Of a stretch of 64,000 bases of DNA, positions 48,978 through 58,131 are shown one piece after another. The position numbers and the translations under genes are program-made. The notes under the pieces were generated by a model that did not search any database, was not told the DNA's origin, and worked only from the letters and a program-made list of their open reading frames with translations. This stretch comes from Pedobacter rhodius (GTDB taxonomy: Bacteria > Bacteroidota > Bacteroidia > Sphingobacteriales > Sphingobacteriaceae): NCBI RefSeq assembly GCF_027213645.1, contig NZ_JAPWGL010000007.1, forward strand, positions 54,189 to 118,188, read 5' to 3'. Each line of letters starts with the position of its first letter. The first letter of the stretch is position 1.

Positions 48978-50000
48978 ATGTCTAAAATTTTAGTAACCGG
49001 AGGAACCGGATACATTGGTTCTCATACTGTTGTTGAACTACACAATGCAGGTTATGAAGTTGTAATTGTTGATGATTTATCCAACTCAAGTATTAAAATT
49101 TTAGATCAGATTGAAGCCATCATCGGCATCAAGCCCGAATTTCATCAGTTCGATTTATGCGATACCGGAAAGGTTAATGAATTTGCTGCAAAATACAATG
49201 ATATCACTGGTATCATTCATTTTGCAGCTTTTAAAGCTGTTGGCGAATCTGTTCAGAAGCCTCTGAAATATTATAAGAATAATTTCTTTAGCTTAATTAA
49301 TCTTTTAACTGCCTTTAACAGGAAAATCAATTTTGTGTTCTCTTCTTCTTGTACGGTTTACGGTCAGCCAGATAATTTACCGGTAACCGAATCTGAAAAA
49401 GTTAAGCAGGCAGAATCTCCTTATGGAAATACAAAGCAAATTGCTGAAGAAATTTTAGTAGAAACAGCTGCAGTCACGCCTGATTTAAACGTTATCGCCT
49501 TGCGTTATTTCAATCCGGTTGGCGCACATAAAACGGCATTAATCGGTGAATTGCCTAATGGTGTCCCGGCTAATTTAGTCCCTTTTATTACGCAATCGGC
49601 AATTGGTAAACGGGGCCCGATTACCGTTTATGGCGATAATTACGATACACCCGACGGCAGTGCAATCCGCGATTATATTCATGTCGTAGATTTGGCTAAA
49701 GCACACGTTGCTGCTGTTAAAAGAATGGAAGGTGCTAAAGCTGAAACAAACTACGAAGTTTTTAATATCGGAACGGGAAAAGGCTCTTCAGTTTTAGAAA
49801 TCATCAAAGCTTTTGAAAGTTCTACCGGTGAAAAATTAAATTACCAGATTGGCCCGAGAAGAGAAGGCGATATTGAGAAAATTTATGGTGACGTAACCAA
49901 ATCTAAAGCATTGCTTGGTTGGCAAACCGAACTTGATGTTAATGAAATGATGCGTTCGGCCTGGGAATGGGAGAAATACATCAAAGCTAATCCGTTTTAA
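48978..50000 (+). CDS. galE: UDP-glucose 4-epimerase
   Basis: 340 residues. NAD motif VTGGTGYIGSHTVVEL, then HFAAFKAVGES, SSSCTVYGQPD, and YGNTK with the catalytic Tyr and Lys. RYFNPVGAHKTALIGE and DGSAIRDYIHVVDLA are characteristic of GalE. It interconverts UDP-glucose and UDP-galactose. It may also act on UDP-xylose/arabinose if the operon makes pentose sugars; that is inference. The stop directly touches the start of the next gene. Confidence 0.93.
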   Translation: MSKILVTGGTGYIGSHTVVELHNAGYEVVIVDDLSNSSIKILDQIEAIIGIKPEFHQFDLCDTGKVNEFAAKYNDITGIIHFAAFKAVGESVQKPLKYYKNNFFSLINLLTAFNRKINFVFSSSCTVYGQPDNLPVTESEKVKQAESPYGNTKQIAEEILVETAAVTPDLNVIALRYFNPVGAHKTALIGELPNGVPANLVPFITQSAIGKRGPITVYGDNYDTPDGSAIRDYIHVVDLAKAHVAAVKRMEGAKAETNYEVFNIGTGKGSSVLEIIKAFESSTGEKLNYQIGPRREGDIEKIYGDVTKSKALLGWQTELDVNEMMRSAWEWEKYIKANPF

Positions 50001-50555
50001 ATGAAGCTTGCGGAGCATAAAGACTTAAAAAACGCCATTACAGATTTACCTGTTAAAGAAAAAGATAAGTTATTGCTTCGCTTAATTGCTAAGGATAAAG
50101 TTTTAACAGAACATCTTCATTATAAGCTGTTAGAAGATGAAAGTGATTTGGAATCCCGGAAAGAAAAAATAAAATCTGATATTGAAGCGCAGATTCCCGA
50201 GCTAAAAAAACTCAGCGTTAAGGAAGCACTTGCCAAAGTTCGGAAAATGATTTCAGGTGTAAACCATTTTTATAAAGTAACTAAAGATGCATTTGGAGAG
50301 ATAGAGCTAAAGATTTTCATTTTAAGTTCCATTCCGCTAGATTATAAAAGATCCCTTTTTGGATATAAAGATTTTGGTTTTTTATTTGCAACTTTTTACA
50401 TCAAGACCGTCCAGGTAACACTTAATAAGTTGGCTAAGTTGCACGAAGATTTACAGTTCGACTTGTCAGATGCTACAAATCAATTGCTTTCTAAAATATA
50501 TTCTTCTAAATTAGCTAATGTAGCTGAGTCGTCAGATTTGCCTAAAGAAATCTAA
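50001..50555 (+). CDS. Hypothetical protein in sugar-nucleotide operon
   Basis: 184 residues, not recognised. Strongly helical, lysine- and glutamate-rich (KDLKNAITDLPVKEKDKLLL; DLESRKEKIKSDIEAQIPEL), with no signal peptide or membrane helix; a coiled-coil stretch is likely in the first half. Its ATG follows the galE stop directly, so it is translated as part of the operon. It could be an accessory protein of polysaccharide synthesis or a general factor; nothing in the sequence decides. Confidence 0.7.
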   Translation: MKLAEHKDLKNAITDLPVKEKDKLLLRLIAKDKVLTEHLHYKLLEDESDLESRKEKIKSDIEAQIPELKKLSVKEALAKVRKMISGVNHFYKVTKDAFGEIELKIFILSSIPLDYKRSLFGYKDFGFLFATFYIKTVQVTLNKLAKLHEDLQFDLSDATNQLLSKIYSSKLANVAESSDLPKEI

Positions 50556-50575
50556 CCTATTCAGGGCTGTTTTAT

Positions 50576-51313
50576 ATGTTCGGATTTTTTAAAAAGAAAA
50601 AAATAAAGCCAGAATTTAATTTTTCAAACGTCGGGACAGATATGCATTCACATATTATTCCGGGAATTGACGATGGTGCGCAAACGCTTGATGATTCCTT
50701 GCTCCTTGCCAAAAAATTTAAAGCATTAGGTTTTAAAAAATTGATTGCAACGCCCCACATCATGGCCGATTATTTCCAGAATACACCCGATACAATTAAT
50801 CGCGGGCTTGATGTTTTAAGAAAAGGCCTACAGGAAAATCAATTGGATTTAACGGTGGAGGCAGCAGCAGAATATTATCTGGATGAAACATTGGAACGAA
50901 AAATCAGGCAAAAGGAAGTTTTAACTTTTGGTCATAATTACCTGTTATTTGAACTTTCTTATATAAATGCACCTCAAAACCTGACCGATTTTATTAAACT
51001 GATTCAGGATGCCGGTTATAAACCTGTTTTGGCACACCCTGAAAGATATCCTTATTATTATGGTTCGATAGAAAACTACCATCAAATAAGGGAAACAGGT
51101 TGTTTGCTTCAACTTAATTCCATTGCACTAACAGGTTACTACGGCAAAGGTGCCGGCAAAATTGCTGAAGAAATGGTCGAAAATCATTTGATTGATTTTA
51201 TTGGCAGTGATATGCATCATTTAAAACATGCAGCAGCCCTGGAAGAAAGTTTGAACACGACCGCTATGCAAACACTTTTAAGCATGCATCAGTTAAACAA
51301 TGCTTTGCTATAA
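50576..51313 (+). CDS. CpsB/YwqE-type tyrosine-protein phosphatase (PHP domain)
   Basis: 245 residues. The PHP metal motifs are TDMHSHIIPGIDDG (H25 and H27), TPHIMADYF, HPERYPYY and GSDMHH. The family removes phosphate from bacterial tyrosine kinases controlling capsule and exopolysaccharide export. It ends a tight operon of sugar-nucleotide genes, a strong context match. The partner kinase (Wzc-like) is not in the window. Confidence 0.9.
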   Translation: MFGFFKKKKIKPEFNFSNVGTDMHSHIIPGIDDGAQTLDDSLLLAKKFKALGFKKLIATPHIMADYFQNTPDTINRGLDVLRKGLQENQLDLTVEAAAEYYLDETLERKIRQKEVLTFGHNYLLFELSYINAPQNLTDFIKLIQDAGYKPVLAHPERYPYYYGSIENYHQIRETGCLLQLNSIALTGYYGKGAGKIAEEMVENHLIDFIGSDMHHLKHAAALEESLNTTAMQTLLSMHQLNNALL

Positions 51314-51490
51314 ACTCATGATCCTTAAAAGAAAATTGACAATACGCCTGGGTTTTGATGACCCAACAGCCTGACCAAACAATATACTGATGATTTTCTG
51401 AAATTTGAGATTGGCGGGGCGCTAACCGCGGAGCAGCAGTTAACCAGTTTAAACAATTGAGCAATTAAACAACAATTGAGCAATTAAACA
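51314..51490. repeat. Low-complexity AACAATTGAGCAATTAAAC words
   Basis: Near 51450-51493 the word AATTGAGCAATTAAAC occurs twice in tandem. This resembles the low-complexity words at 53857-54004 and 58625-58800. The rest of this gap shows no gene. Confidence 0.5.
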
Positions 51491-52723
51491 TTATTCGTAC
51501 CTCAATGCCTCAACAGGATCTAATTTAGATGCCTTTTTAGCAGGGTAGTAGCCTGATAAAATCCCGACACCTACGCATATTACAAAGCCTCCAAATATAA
51601 ATAGCCATGGAATGATAAATGAACCGCCCATAGCGAGCGATATTAAATTGCCAATAACAATTCCAAGAAATATACCTAAGCTGCCACCCATTAAACAAAT
51701 TACCACGGCCTCGATTAAAAACTGACGGCGGATAACTTTCGGATTTGCACCGATTGCCTTTCTGATTCCGATTTCTCTGGTTCTTTCCGTAACAGATACC
51801 AGCATGATATTCATAAGGCCTATAGAGGCACCAATCAATGTAATAATGCCGATTGCAACACCACCAATGGCAACAAAAGCTAAATTTTCGAAAAGCGTTT
51901 GCGCTACGGCGTCACTTTTTGTAATCTCAAAGTTATTCGGTTCACTAATTTTAACTTTTCTTATGTTTCTGAATAAAGCTGTCGATTCGCCGATAACATT
52001 TTCCTGCATGTCATTTGTCGGAACCATTACGGTTATTGTATAAGATGGATTTGCATTGGCATTGATTTGTTTCGCTTTTAATAAAGGAACATAAACCGCT
52101 CTGTCGCCACTAAATCCCATACTGGAACCTTTCGATACTAAAATACCGACAATTTTAAACCGGTTATTACCTACGTTGATAAGCTTATCAATCGGGTCTT
52201 CATTTTTAAAAAGTTTATCTACAACTTCACTCCCGACAATACAAACATTGCTGCCCATTTCTACCTCAGAAATACTGAAATTTCTGCCTTCAGATAAGCT
52301 TAAGCCTTGAGATGCAAGTCCGTTTTCATCGATTCCCTGAACGTTTATATTTGGATTAGTTTTTAAACTGCCATTTTTTATGGTAGAACCACCGCTGGCA
52401 AAAACACTGACGGCTACGGTTGCAGGTGTGTTTAAACTGTCTTTAAATCGAACCGCATCTTCATATCTGATGGCTTTAAAAGGTTTAGGCCTTTTTCCTT
52501 GTCCGCCAATTCTGATTCCGGTGCCGCGATTACGAATGGTAAATGAATTTGCACCCATGCTGCTAAATGCTTCGGTCATGCTTGTTTTTACCGCATCGAG
52601 TGTGGTTAAAATACCAACCAAAGCACTTAAGCCAATGGCGATAATTAATGCCGTTAACATGGTGCGCAAGCGATTGCTTTTAATAGATTGTAATGCCAGC
52701 CTGATATTTTCCCTGTAATTCAT
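51491..52723 (-). CDS. MacB-type ABC transporter permease
   Basis: 410 residues. N-terminal helix after MNYRENIRLALQSIKSNRLRT, a large periplasmic MacB domain (about 45-270), then three C-terminal helices with ERTREIGIRKAIGA, the FtsX-family signature. The end GYYPAKKASKLDPVEALRYE is typical. It probably works in an export or lipoprotein-handling ABC system. No ATPase gene is adjacent, which is unusual for a MacB-type permease. Confidence 0.88.
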   Translation of the reverse strand: MNYRENIRLALQSIKSNRLRTMLTALIIAIGLSALVGILTTLDAVKTSMTEAFSSMGANSFTIRNRGTGIRIGGQGKRPKPFKAIRYEDAVRFKDSLNTPATVAVSVFASGGSTIKNGSLKTNPNINVQGIDENGLASQGLSLSEGRNFSISEVEMGSNVCIVGSEVVDKLFKNEDPIDKLINVGNNRFKIVGILVSKGSSMGFSGDRAVYVPLLKAKQINANANPSYTITVMVPTNDMQENVIGESTALFRNIRKVKISEPNNFEITKSDAVAQTLFENLAFVAIGGVAIGIITLIGASIGLMNIMLVSVTERTREIGIRKAIGANPKVIRRQFLIEAVVICLMGGSLGIFLGIVIGNLISLAMGGSFIIPWLFIFGGFVICVGVGILSGYYPAKKASKLDPVEALRYE

Positions 52724-52810
52724 TTAGTATAGTATCGAGTATTAAGTATCTAGTATCAAGATTGGCATGAAAGCCTAAGCTATATACCTTTTGCCCCAAA
52801 CCTTTAGGTG

Positions 52811-52848
52811 TAAAAATAAAAAAGTCCCGATGTTTAGACAAAGGGACT
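52811..52848 (-). terminator. Terminator of the A-type Fe-S carrier gene
   Basis: AGTCCC (52823-52828) pairs with GGGACT (52843-52848). On the minus strand the stem is followed by a T-rich run (A-rich at 52812-52822 on this strand), so it ends transcription coming from the right. Confidence 0.65.
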
Positions 52849-52875
52849 GTACAATATGTTACAATATTATTTTCT

Positions 52876-53229
52876 TTATGCCGAAAAACTTGTTCCGCAA
52901 CCGCAGGTACTGGTTGCATTTGGATTAATAAAGGTGAAACCACGTGAATTTAGCCCATCCTGCCAATCTATCATCATACCCATTAAATACATTTGATGCG
53001 CTTTGTTCATGAAAACTTTAATTCCATCAATAAGGAATTCCTGGTCGCCCTCTTTTCTTTGATCGAAACCTAAAATATAATTCATACCGGCGCAACCACC
53101 ACCTTCAACACCAACACGTAAGCCGTAATCATCGCCAATTTCCTGTTGATCTTTTAATTTATATAACTCTTTTGCTGCACCTTCAGAAAAAGTAACCGGT
53201 GCAAATGCTGTATCAACTGTTGTGCTCAT
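52876..53229 (-). CDS. A-type iron-sulfur cluster carrier (HesB/IscA/SufA family)
   Basis: 117 residues. The three cluster-binding cysteines are C46 (GGGCAGMNY) and C109/C111 (TCGCGTSF). YGLRVGVEGGGCAG and FINPNATSTCGCG are the family signature. It carries or assembles Fe-S clusters in the cytoplasm and could serve IspH. The N-terminal ten residues are extra to the core domain. Single gene with its own terminator. Confidence 0.93.
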   Translation of the reverse strand: MSTTVDTAFAPVTFSEGAAKELYKLKDQQEIGDDYGLRVGVEGGGCAGMNYILGFDQRKEGDQEFLIDGIKVFMNKAHQMYLMGMMIDWQDGLNSRGFTFINPNATSTCGCGTSFSA

Positions 53230-53320
53230 GTTATTTAAATTTTATCTGTTACAAATATAAATAATAATGCACATTTTTGCTTTTATCAGGTTCTAATATT
53301 ACCGTAGTTAAACAATATAT

Positions 53321-53851
53321 ATGAATGTACAACAAATAATTACTGATATAGTAATATTAAGCTCAGGTGTTTTTATCGCGTTAATTGCAATTTATTACGT
53401 TTTAAAGCATGATATTCAACGATTTTTTAATTTAAAAACCATCGAAATAAATAAAGAAACCAAAGCGCATATCTTACCATTAAGGTTACAGGCGCACGAA
53501 CGGTTGATCATTTTTGTTGACAGAATTAATCCGGCAAACCTTTTGGTCCGTCTTCATCAGCAAGGAATAGGCATCGGGACATTACAGGCCGGCATTTTAA
53601 ATGAAGTACGTTCAGAATATCAACATAACATTACACAGCAGCTTTATGTGGATAGCAGAACATGGAATGTTGTAAGAAAATTAAAAGATGATACCATTGC
53701 AATGATTAATAATGCGGTACAAGGCATACCCGCTGATGCAAATGGAATTGAATTAAGTAAGGCAATTTTGCAGCATATGGCAAGTATTGATGAAAATCCC
53801 TATGATTTAACGATAGAGTTGATTAAACAGGATATACAGCAGCTTTTTTGA
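53321..53851 (+). CDS. Conserved membrane-anchored hypothetical protein
   Basis: 176 residues. One N-terminal membrane helix (IVILSSGVFIALIAIYYVL) is followed by a soluble, mainly helical domain with LRLQAHERLIIFVDRINPANLLVRL and HNITQQLYVDSRTWNVVRKLKDD. The sequence looks like a conserved Bacteroidota family without assigned function. It is divergent from the Fe-S carrier gene. The body probably faces the cytoplasm, judging by the absence of a signal cleavage site; topology is uncertain. Confidence 0.72.
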   Translation: MNVQQIITDIVILSSGVFIALIAIYYVLKHDIQRFFNLKTIEINKETKAHILPLRLQAHERLIIFVDRINPANLLVRLHQQGIGIGTLQAGILNEVRSEYQHNITQQLYVDSRTWNVVRKLKDDTIAMINNAVQGIPADANGIELSKAILQHMASIDENPYDLTIELIKQDIQQLF

Positions 53852-53856
53852 TTTAG

Positions 53857-54004
53857 GTTAATCAGTTAACTATTTGAATTGGTTGCTGGAAAGTTGAGGT
53901 GTGGTGCAGTTAATCAAATAACCAATTTCAACGGTTAATCAATAGAAAGCCAATGACTGGCGAACCAATAAACTATTGACTAATGAACCATTGAACTAAC
54001 AATT
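53857..54004. repeat. Low-complexity words upstream of the mutase gene
   Basis: The stretch repeats AATTGGTT, GTTAATCA, AACCAAT, TTGACTAATGAACC and TTGAACTAAC words and directly abuts the ATG at 54005. No gene and no clear promoter motif. Same type as 51450 and 58625. Confidence 0.5.
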
Positions 54005-55552
54005 ATGAGCGAAAAAAAATATACCACCACATCGGGCATTGAGATAAAAGAAGTTTATACCGCTGCAAAGCCGATGGAAGAAAAGCCAGGGGAATTTCCA
54101 TTTACCAGGGGGATTCAAAAAGATATGTATCGCGGTCGCCTGTGGACAATGAGGCAATATGCTGGTTTTTCGACCGCGGAAGAATCAAACAAGCGTTATC
54201 ACTACTTATTAAGTCAGGGAACAACGGGTTTATCTGTTGCTTTTGATTTGCCTACACAAATTGGTTACGATTCAGACCATGAAATGGCAGATGGGGAAGT
54301 TGGAAAGGTTGGGGTTGCAATTGATTCCCTAAGGGATATTGAAATTCTTTTCGATGGAATTGAGTTGAAAAATATTACCACATCCATGACAATTAACGCG
54401 ACTGCATCTATTTTATTGGCGATGTACATTGCATTAGCTAAAAAGCAGGGAGCTGATTTAAAGCAGATTTCAGGGACTATACAAAATGACATATTAAAAG
54501 AGTATGCTGCAAGGGGGACCTATATTTATCCACCAAAACAATCCATGCGGTTAATTACCGATATCTTCGAATTTTGCAGTAAAGAAGTGCCGAAGTGGAA
54601 TACAATATCTATTTCAGGATATCACATTCGCGAAGCAGGTTCGACCGCTGTGCAGGAATTAGCCTTTACACTGGCTAATGGAAAAACGTATCTGAAAGCA
54701 GCGATAGATAAGGGTTTAGACATTAATATTTTCGCTAAACGATTATCCTTTTTTTTCAATTGCCATAATAATTTTTTCGAAGAGATTGCGAAGTTCAGGG
54801 CGGCGAGGAGAATGTGGGCAAAAATTACGAAGGAACTTGGCGCTACGGATGAAAAAGCCCAGATGCTCCGTTTCCATACCCAGACCGGTGGTTCGACATT
54901 AACTGCCCAGCAACCTTTAAACAATGTAATCAGGGTTACCAACCAGGCAATGGCTGCGGTTTTAGGTGGAACACAATCTTTACATACAAACGGTTATGAT
55001 GAAGCACTTTCCCTGCCAACAGAAGCTGCGGCAAAAATCGCCTTACGTACCCAGCAGATTATTGGTTTTGAAAGTGGCGTTACGGATACCGTTGATCCTT
55101 TGGCTGGGTCTTTTTTTGTAGAAAACCTTACAGATGAAATAGAGCTTGCAGCCTGGGCTTATATTGATAAGATAGATGCAATGGGTGGTTCTGTTAATGC
55201 AATAGAAAGTGATTATATGCAGCAGGAAATCGCATCTTCGGCTTATCAATATCAAAATGAAATAGAAGATGGAAGCAGGATTTCAGTCGGGGTGAATAAA
55301 TTTACGCAAACAGAAGAAGGTATAACTGAGGTTTTTAATATTGATGATTCAATAAGAAAGCTTCAAACAGAAAAGCTAACTAAATTAAAAGCAGAAAGAA
55401 ATAATATTGCAGTAAAACAAGCTTTAGATGCTATTGCATCCGCTGCGAAAACGGATGCGAATTTAATGCCATTAATTATTAACGCGGTAGAAAAATATGC
55501 AACACTTGGTGAAATTGCAGATGAATTAAGGCATATTTTCGGTGAGTATTAG
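54005..55552 (+). CDS. Methylmalonyl-CoA mutase catalytic subunit without B12 domain
   Basis: 515 residues forming only the TIM-barrel substrate domain. Marks: EFPFTRGIQKDMYRGRLWTMRQYAGFSTAEE (key part RQYAGF), GLSVAFDLPTQIGYDSD, GYHIREAGS, RFHTQTGG, GGTQSLHTN, and DPLAGSFFVE near the end. The Tyr in RQYAGF favours methylmalonyl-CoA over isobutyryl-CoA, whose mutases have Phe there. The C-terminal cobalamin-binding DxHxxG domain is absent, so a separate small subunit must exist; none is adjacent. It interconverts methylmalonyl-CoA and succinyl-CoA. Confidence 0.9.
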   Translation: MSEKKYTTTSGIEIKEVYTAAKPMEEKPGEFPFTRGIQKDMYRGRLWTMRQYAGFSTAEESNKRYHYLLSQGTTGLSVAFDLPTQIGYDSDHEMADGEVGKVGVAIDSLRDIEILFDGIELKNITTSMTINATASILLAMYIALAKKQGADLKQISGTIQNDILKEYAARGTYIYPPKQSMRLITDIFEFCSKEVPKWNTISISGYHIREAGSTAVQELAFTLANGKTYLKAAIDKGLDINIFAKRLSFFFNCHNNFFEEIAKFRAARRMWAKITKELGATDEKAQMLRFHTQTGGSTLTAQQPLNNVIRVTNQAMAAVLGGTQSLHTNGYDEALSLPTEAAAKIALRTQQIIGFESGVTDTVDPLAGSFFVENLTDEIELAAWAYIDKIDAMGGSVNAIESDYMQQEIASSAYQYQNEIEDGSRISVGVNKFTQTEEGITEVFNIDDSIRKLQTEKLTKLKAERNNIAVKQALDAIASAAKTDANLMPLIINAVEKYATLGEIADELRHIFGEY

Positions 55553-55996
55553 TCGTATTAAGTTTATAAATAATAAACCTTAAAAGTGTAAATATTCTAA
55601 TGATTATTGTTCGTTAAATTAAAAATGAGGCAATGCTGCCTGCTTGTTTTTTCTAAAGGCTTTAACGTCAGGCGGTTCACCTGTAGGCGAATAAATTAGC
55701 GCAAATTACCTCATCAAAAAGAAGCCTGGTTTAAATTTTATTTTGCGTGTCAGATTTGAAATAGGGGGCTAAACAGGCCATAAATCAATATTGTTGTGAA
55801 AAACCAATGTTAATAAATAGTTATCCACATTAAAAATTCAGGTTAAATATGGTAGGGGTCTGCTTATGAATACGTTACAAAATAATTAAAATTTTTGTTT
55901 CAAATGTTGATAATTTTGTCAATATTCGTAGTCCCGAAACGAACCATCCTCTAAACTCGAATCGGCACTGTAAACCAATAAATTATAGAAATCGCA
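55553..55996. other. dnaA upstream region, possible oriC
   Basis: A 444-base gap without genes. TTATCCACA at 55821-55829 is a perfect DnaA box. TGTTGATAA at 55905-55913 is the complement of TTATCAACA, another good box. TGTGAAAAA at 55795-55803 is a one-mismatch box on the other strand. An AT-rich stretch surrounds 55875-55925. CAGGCGGTTCACCTG at about 55669-55683 is a short inverted repeat. This may be the replication origin or the autoregulated dnaA promoter; the sequence alone does not decide. Confidence 0.5.
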
Positions 55997-57427
55997 ATGG
56001 AAAAAACTTGTACAGAAGTGTGGAAGAACTGTCTTCAAATTATTAAGGATAATATCCCGAATCAAAGTTTTAAAACTTGGTTCGAGCCAATAACAGCCCT
56101 TAAATTGGAAGGTAAGGTTTTAACCATACAGGTACCAAGTTTGTTCTTTTACGAATGGCTTGAAGAACACTATGTAGGCTTATTACGTAAAACGGTTAAA
56201 AAACAACTGGGAGAGGATGGCCGGTTGGAATACAACATCGTTGTGGATAAATCATCTAACAGCGGAAGTCCTTATACCACGAATATGCCTTCAAACGGAA
56301 ATGGCGCTGAAGCTAAAGTTCAATCTATGCCAATTCCGGTTTCCATAAATAAGGATATTAAAAATCCATTCATTATCCCGGGACTAAAAAAATTAAACGT
56401 AGATCCGCAACTAAACTCTAATTATACTTTCGAAAATTATATTGAAGGAGATTGCAATCGTTTGGCCCGTTCTGCAGGTTATGCTGTGGCGGCAAAACCG
56501 GGCGGTACATCATTTAATCCATTGATGATTTACGGTGGCGTAGGTTTGGGTAAAACCCACCTTGCACAGGCAATTGGTAACGAGATTAAGCGTAGTATGC
56601 CTGATAAACTGGTTATCTATGTAAGTTGTGAAAAATTCTGTCAGCAATTTGTTGACTCATTAAAGAATAATACAATTAATGATTTTGTTAATTTTTATCA
56701 GGCAATGGATGTTATCATTATGGATGATGTGCACAACTTTGCCGGTAAAGAAAAAACGCAGGATATCTTCTTCCATATTTTTAACCACTTACATCAATCA
56801 GGCAAACAGGTTATTTTAACATCTGATAAAGCACCGAAAGATTTAGCAGGCTTGGAAGAACGTTTATTAAGCCGTTTTAAATGGGGCCTTTCTGCCGATT
56901 TGCAGATTCCTGATTTAGAAACACGTATTGCCATTTTAAGAAAGAAAATGTATGCCGATGGTATTGAATTACCAGGTGAAGTTGTAGAATACGTTGCGCA
57001 TAATATCGATAATAATGTTCGTGAACTTGAAGGTGCAATGGTTTCTTTATTGGCTCAGGCTACATTGAACAAAAAGGAAATCGATTTAAATCTGGCTAAG
57101 CAAATGCTTAAAAATTTCATCAAAAATACTTCAAAGGAGATTTCGATGGAATACATTCAGAAATTGGTTTGCGAGTATTTCGAAGTCCCTGTTGATATGG
57201 TTAAATCACAAACGCGTAAACGTGAAATAGTACAAGCCCGTCAGATTTCGATGTACTTATCAAAAAGCCATACAAAATCATCTTTGAAAACAATTGGTGC
57301 TTTCTTTGGTGGCCGCGATCACAGTACAGTAATTTATGCTTGTCAAACGGTAGAAGATTTAATTGATACAGATAAGAAGTTTAAAGCCTACGTTCACGAT
57401 ATTCAGAAAAAATTAAAAATGAGTTAA
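55997..57427 (+). CDS. dnaA: Chromosomal replication initiator DnaA
   Basis: 476 residues with all four domains. Domain I starts CTEVWKNCLQIIKDNIPNQSFKTWF. A linker follows, then the AAA+ domain with Walker A GGVGLGKTH and Walker B VIIMDDVHNF. The C-terminal DNA-binding domain has the signature FGGRDHSTVIYAC. It melts the origin and loads the replicative helicase. DnaA-box-like sites lie upstream, and a perfect bidirectional terminator follows. Confidence 0.98.
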   Translation: MEKTCTEVWKNCLQIIKDNIPNQSFKTWFEPITALKLEGKVLTIQVPSLFFYEWLEEHYVGLLRKTVKKQLGEDGRLEYNIVVDKSSNSGSPYTTNMPSNGNGAEAKVQSMPIPVSINKDIKNPFIIPGLKKLNVDPQLNSNYTFENYIEGDCNRLARSAGYAVAAKPGGTSFNPLMIYGGVGLGKTHLAQAIGNEIKRSMPDKLVIYVSCEKFCQQFVDSLKNNTINDFVNFYQAMDVIIMDDVHNFAGKEKTQDIFFHIFNHLHQSGKQVILTSDKAPKDLAGLEERLLSRFKWGLSADLQIPDLETRIAILRKKMYADGIELPGEVVEYVAHNIDNNVRELEGAMVSLLAQATLNKKEIDLNLAKQMLKNFIKNTSKEISMEYIQKLVCEYFEVPVDMVKSQTRKREIVQARQISMYLSKSHTKSSLKTIGAFFGGRDHSTVIYACQTVEDLIDTDKKFKAYVHDIQKKLKMS

Positions 57428-57477
57428 GAGATTTTAGCAGAAATTTAATCCTTAGATCTCCCGCTTAGTTTATATAT

Positions 57478-57519
57478 AAAGAGAAAGCCTCAGATAAAAT
57501 ATCTGAGGCTTTCTCTTTT
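57478..57519. terminator. Bidirectional terminator after dnaA
   Basis: An 18-base perfect stem: AAAGAGAAAGCCTCAGAT (57478-57495) with its complement at 57501-57518, five-base loop, T-run after and A-run before. It separates convergent dnaA and the NUDIX gene. Confidence 0.92.
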
Positions 57520-57549
57520 GTTAATTATTACACCTGTTTCTGCGTCTTA

Positions 57550-58095
57550 TTACTTTTCTAAATCTGCCAATCCATAATGCAAAGCCGCAACGTGTAAAGC
57601 CTGGGCTATTTTATTATCCTTTATAAATTGTTTCACTTCATCGATGGTATATTCTTCTACATTCAGAATTTCGTGATCATCTAAATGTTGTTCGTGAGTT
57701 TTTGTTCCCCCTGTTAATACATAAGTATATGTAACATTATTAGCTGTTGCCGGGTTAGGGTAAAGCTCCGCGACAAGTTTACAGGTCTTAAAACTGTAGC
57801 CGGTTTCCTCCAAGAGTTCGCGCTTAATCGCAAATTCAGGTTCTTCATAACCGTCGATTACACCACCGGGAACTTCTAAAGAAACGATATCTGCAGCATG
57901 CCGATACTGACGAACCATTATAATTTTGCCTTCTTCCGTTAAGGCAATCGCATTAACCCAGTTTGGATATTCTAAAACATAATAGTCATCTTTAATTATT
58001 CCGCCAGGTAATTCTACCTCATCTACACGTAAAGTTGCCCATTTCTCCCGCACCAGGTATTTAGAGGCGAGTCTTCGCCACTTTTCTATAATCAT
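57550..58095 (-). CDS. NUDIX hydrolase (ADP-ribose pyrophosphatase-like)
   Basis: 181 residues. The Nudix box GX5EX7REUXEEXGU is complete at residues 78-100 (G78, E84, R92, E93, E96, E97, G99). The preceding MVRQYRHAADIVSLEVPGG matches the ADP-sugar pyrophosphatase subgroup, which hydrolyses ADP-ribose and similar compounds. Substrate is inference. The 128-residue unknown gene lies 36 bases upstream on the same strand. Confidence 0.9.
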   Translation of the reverse strand: MIIEKWRRLASKYLVREKWATLRVDEVELPGGIIKDDYYVLEYPNWVNAIALTEEGKIIMVRQYRHAADIVSLEVPGGVIDGYEEPEFAIKRELLEETGYSFKTCKLVAELYPNPATANNVTYTYVLTGGTKTHEQHLDDHEILNVEEYTIDEVKQFIKDNKIAQALHVAALHYGLADLEK

Positions 58096-58131
58096 GCTAA
58101 ATATTGTTAATTATGAACTGATAATTGAAAA

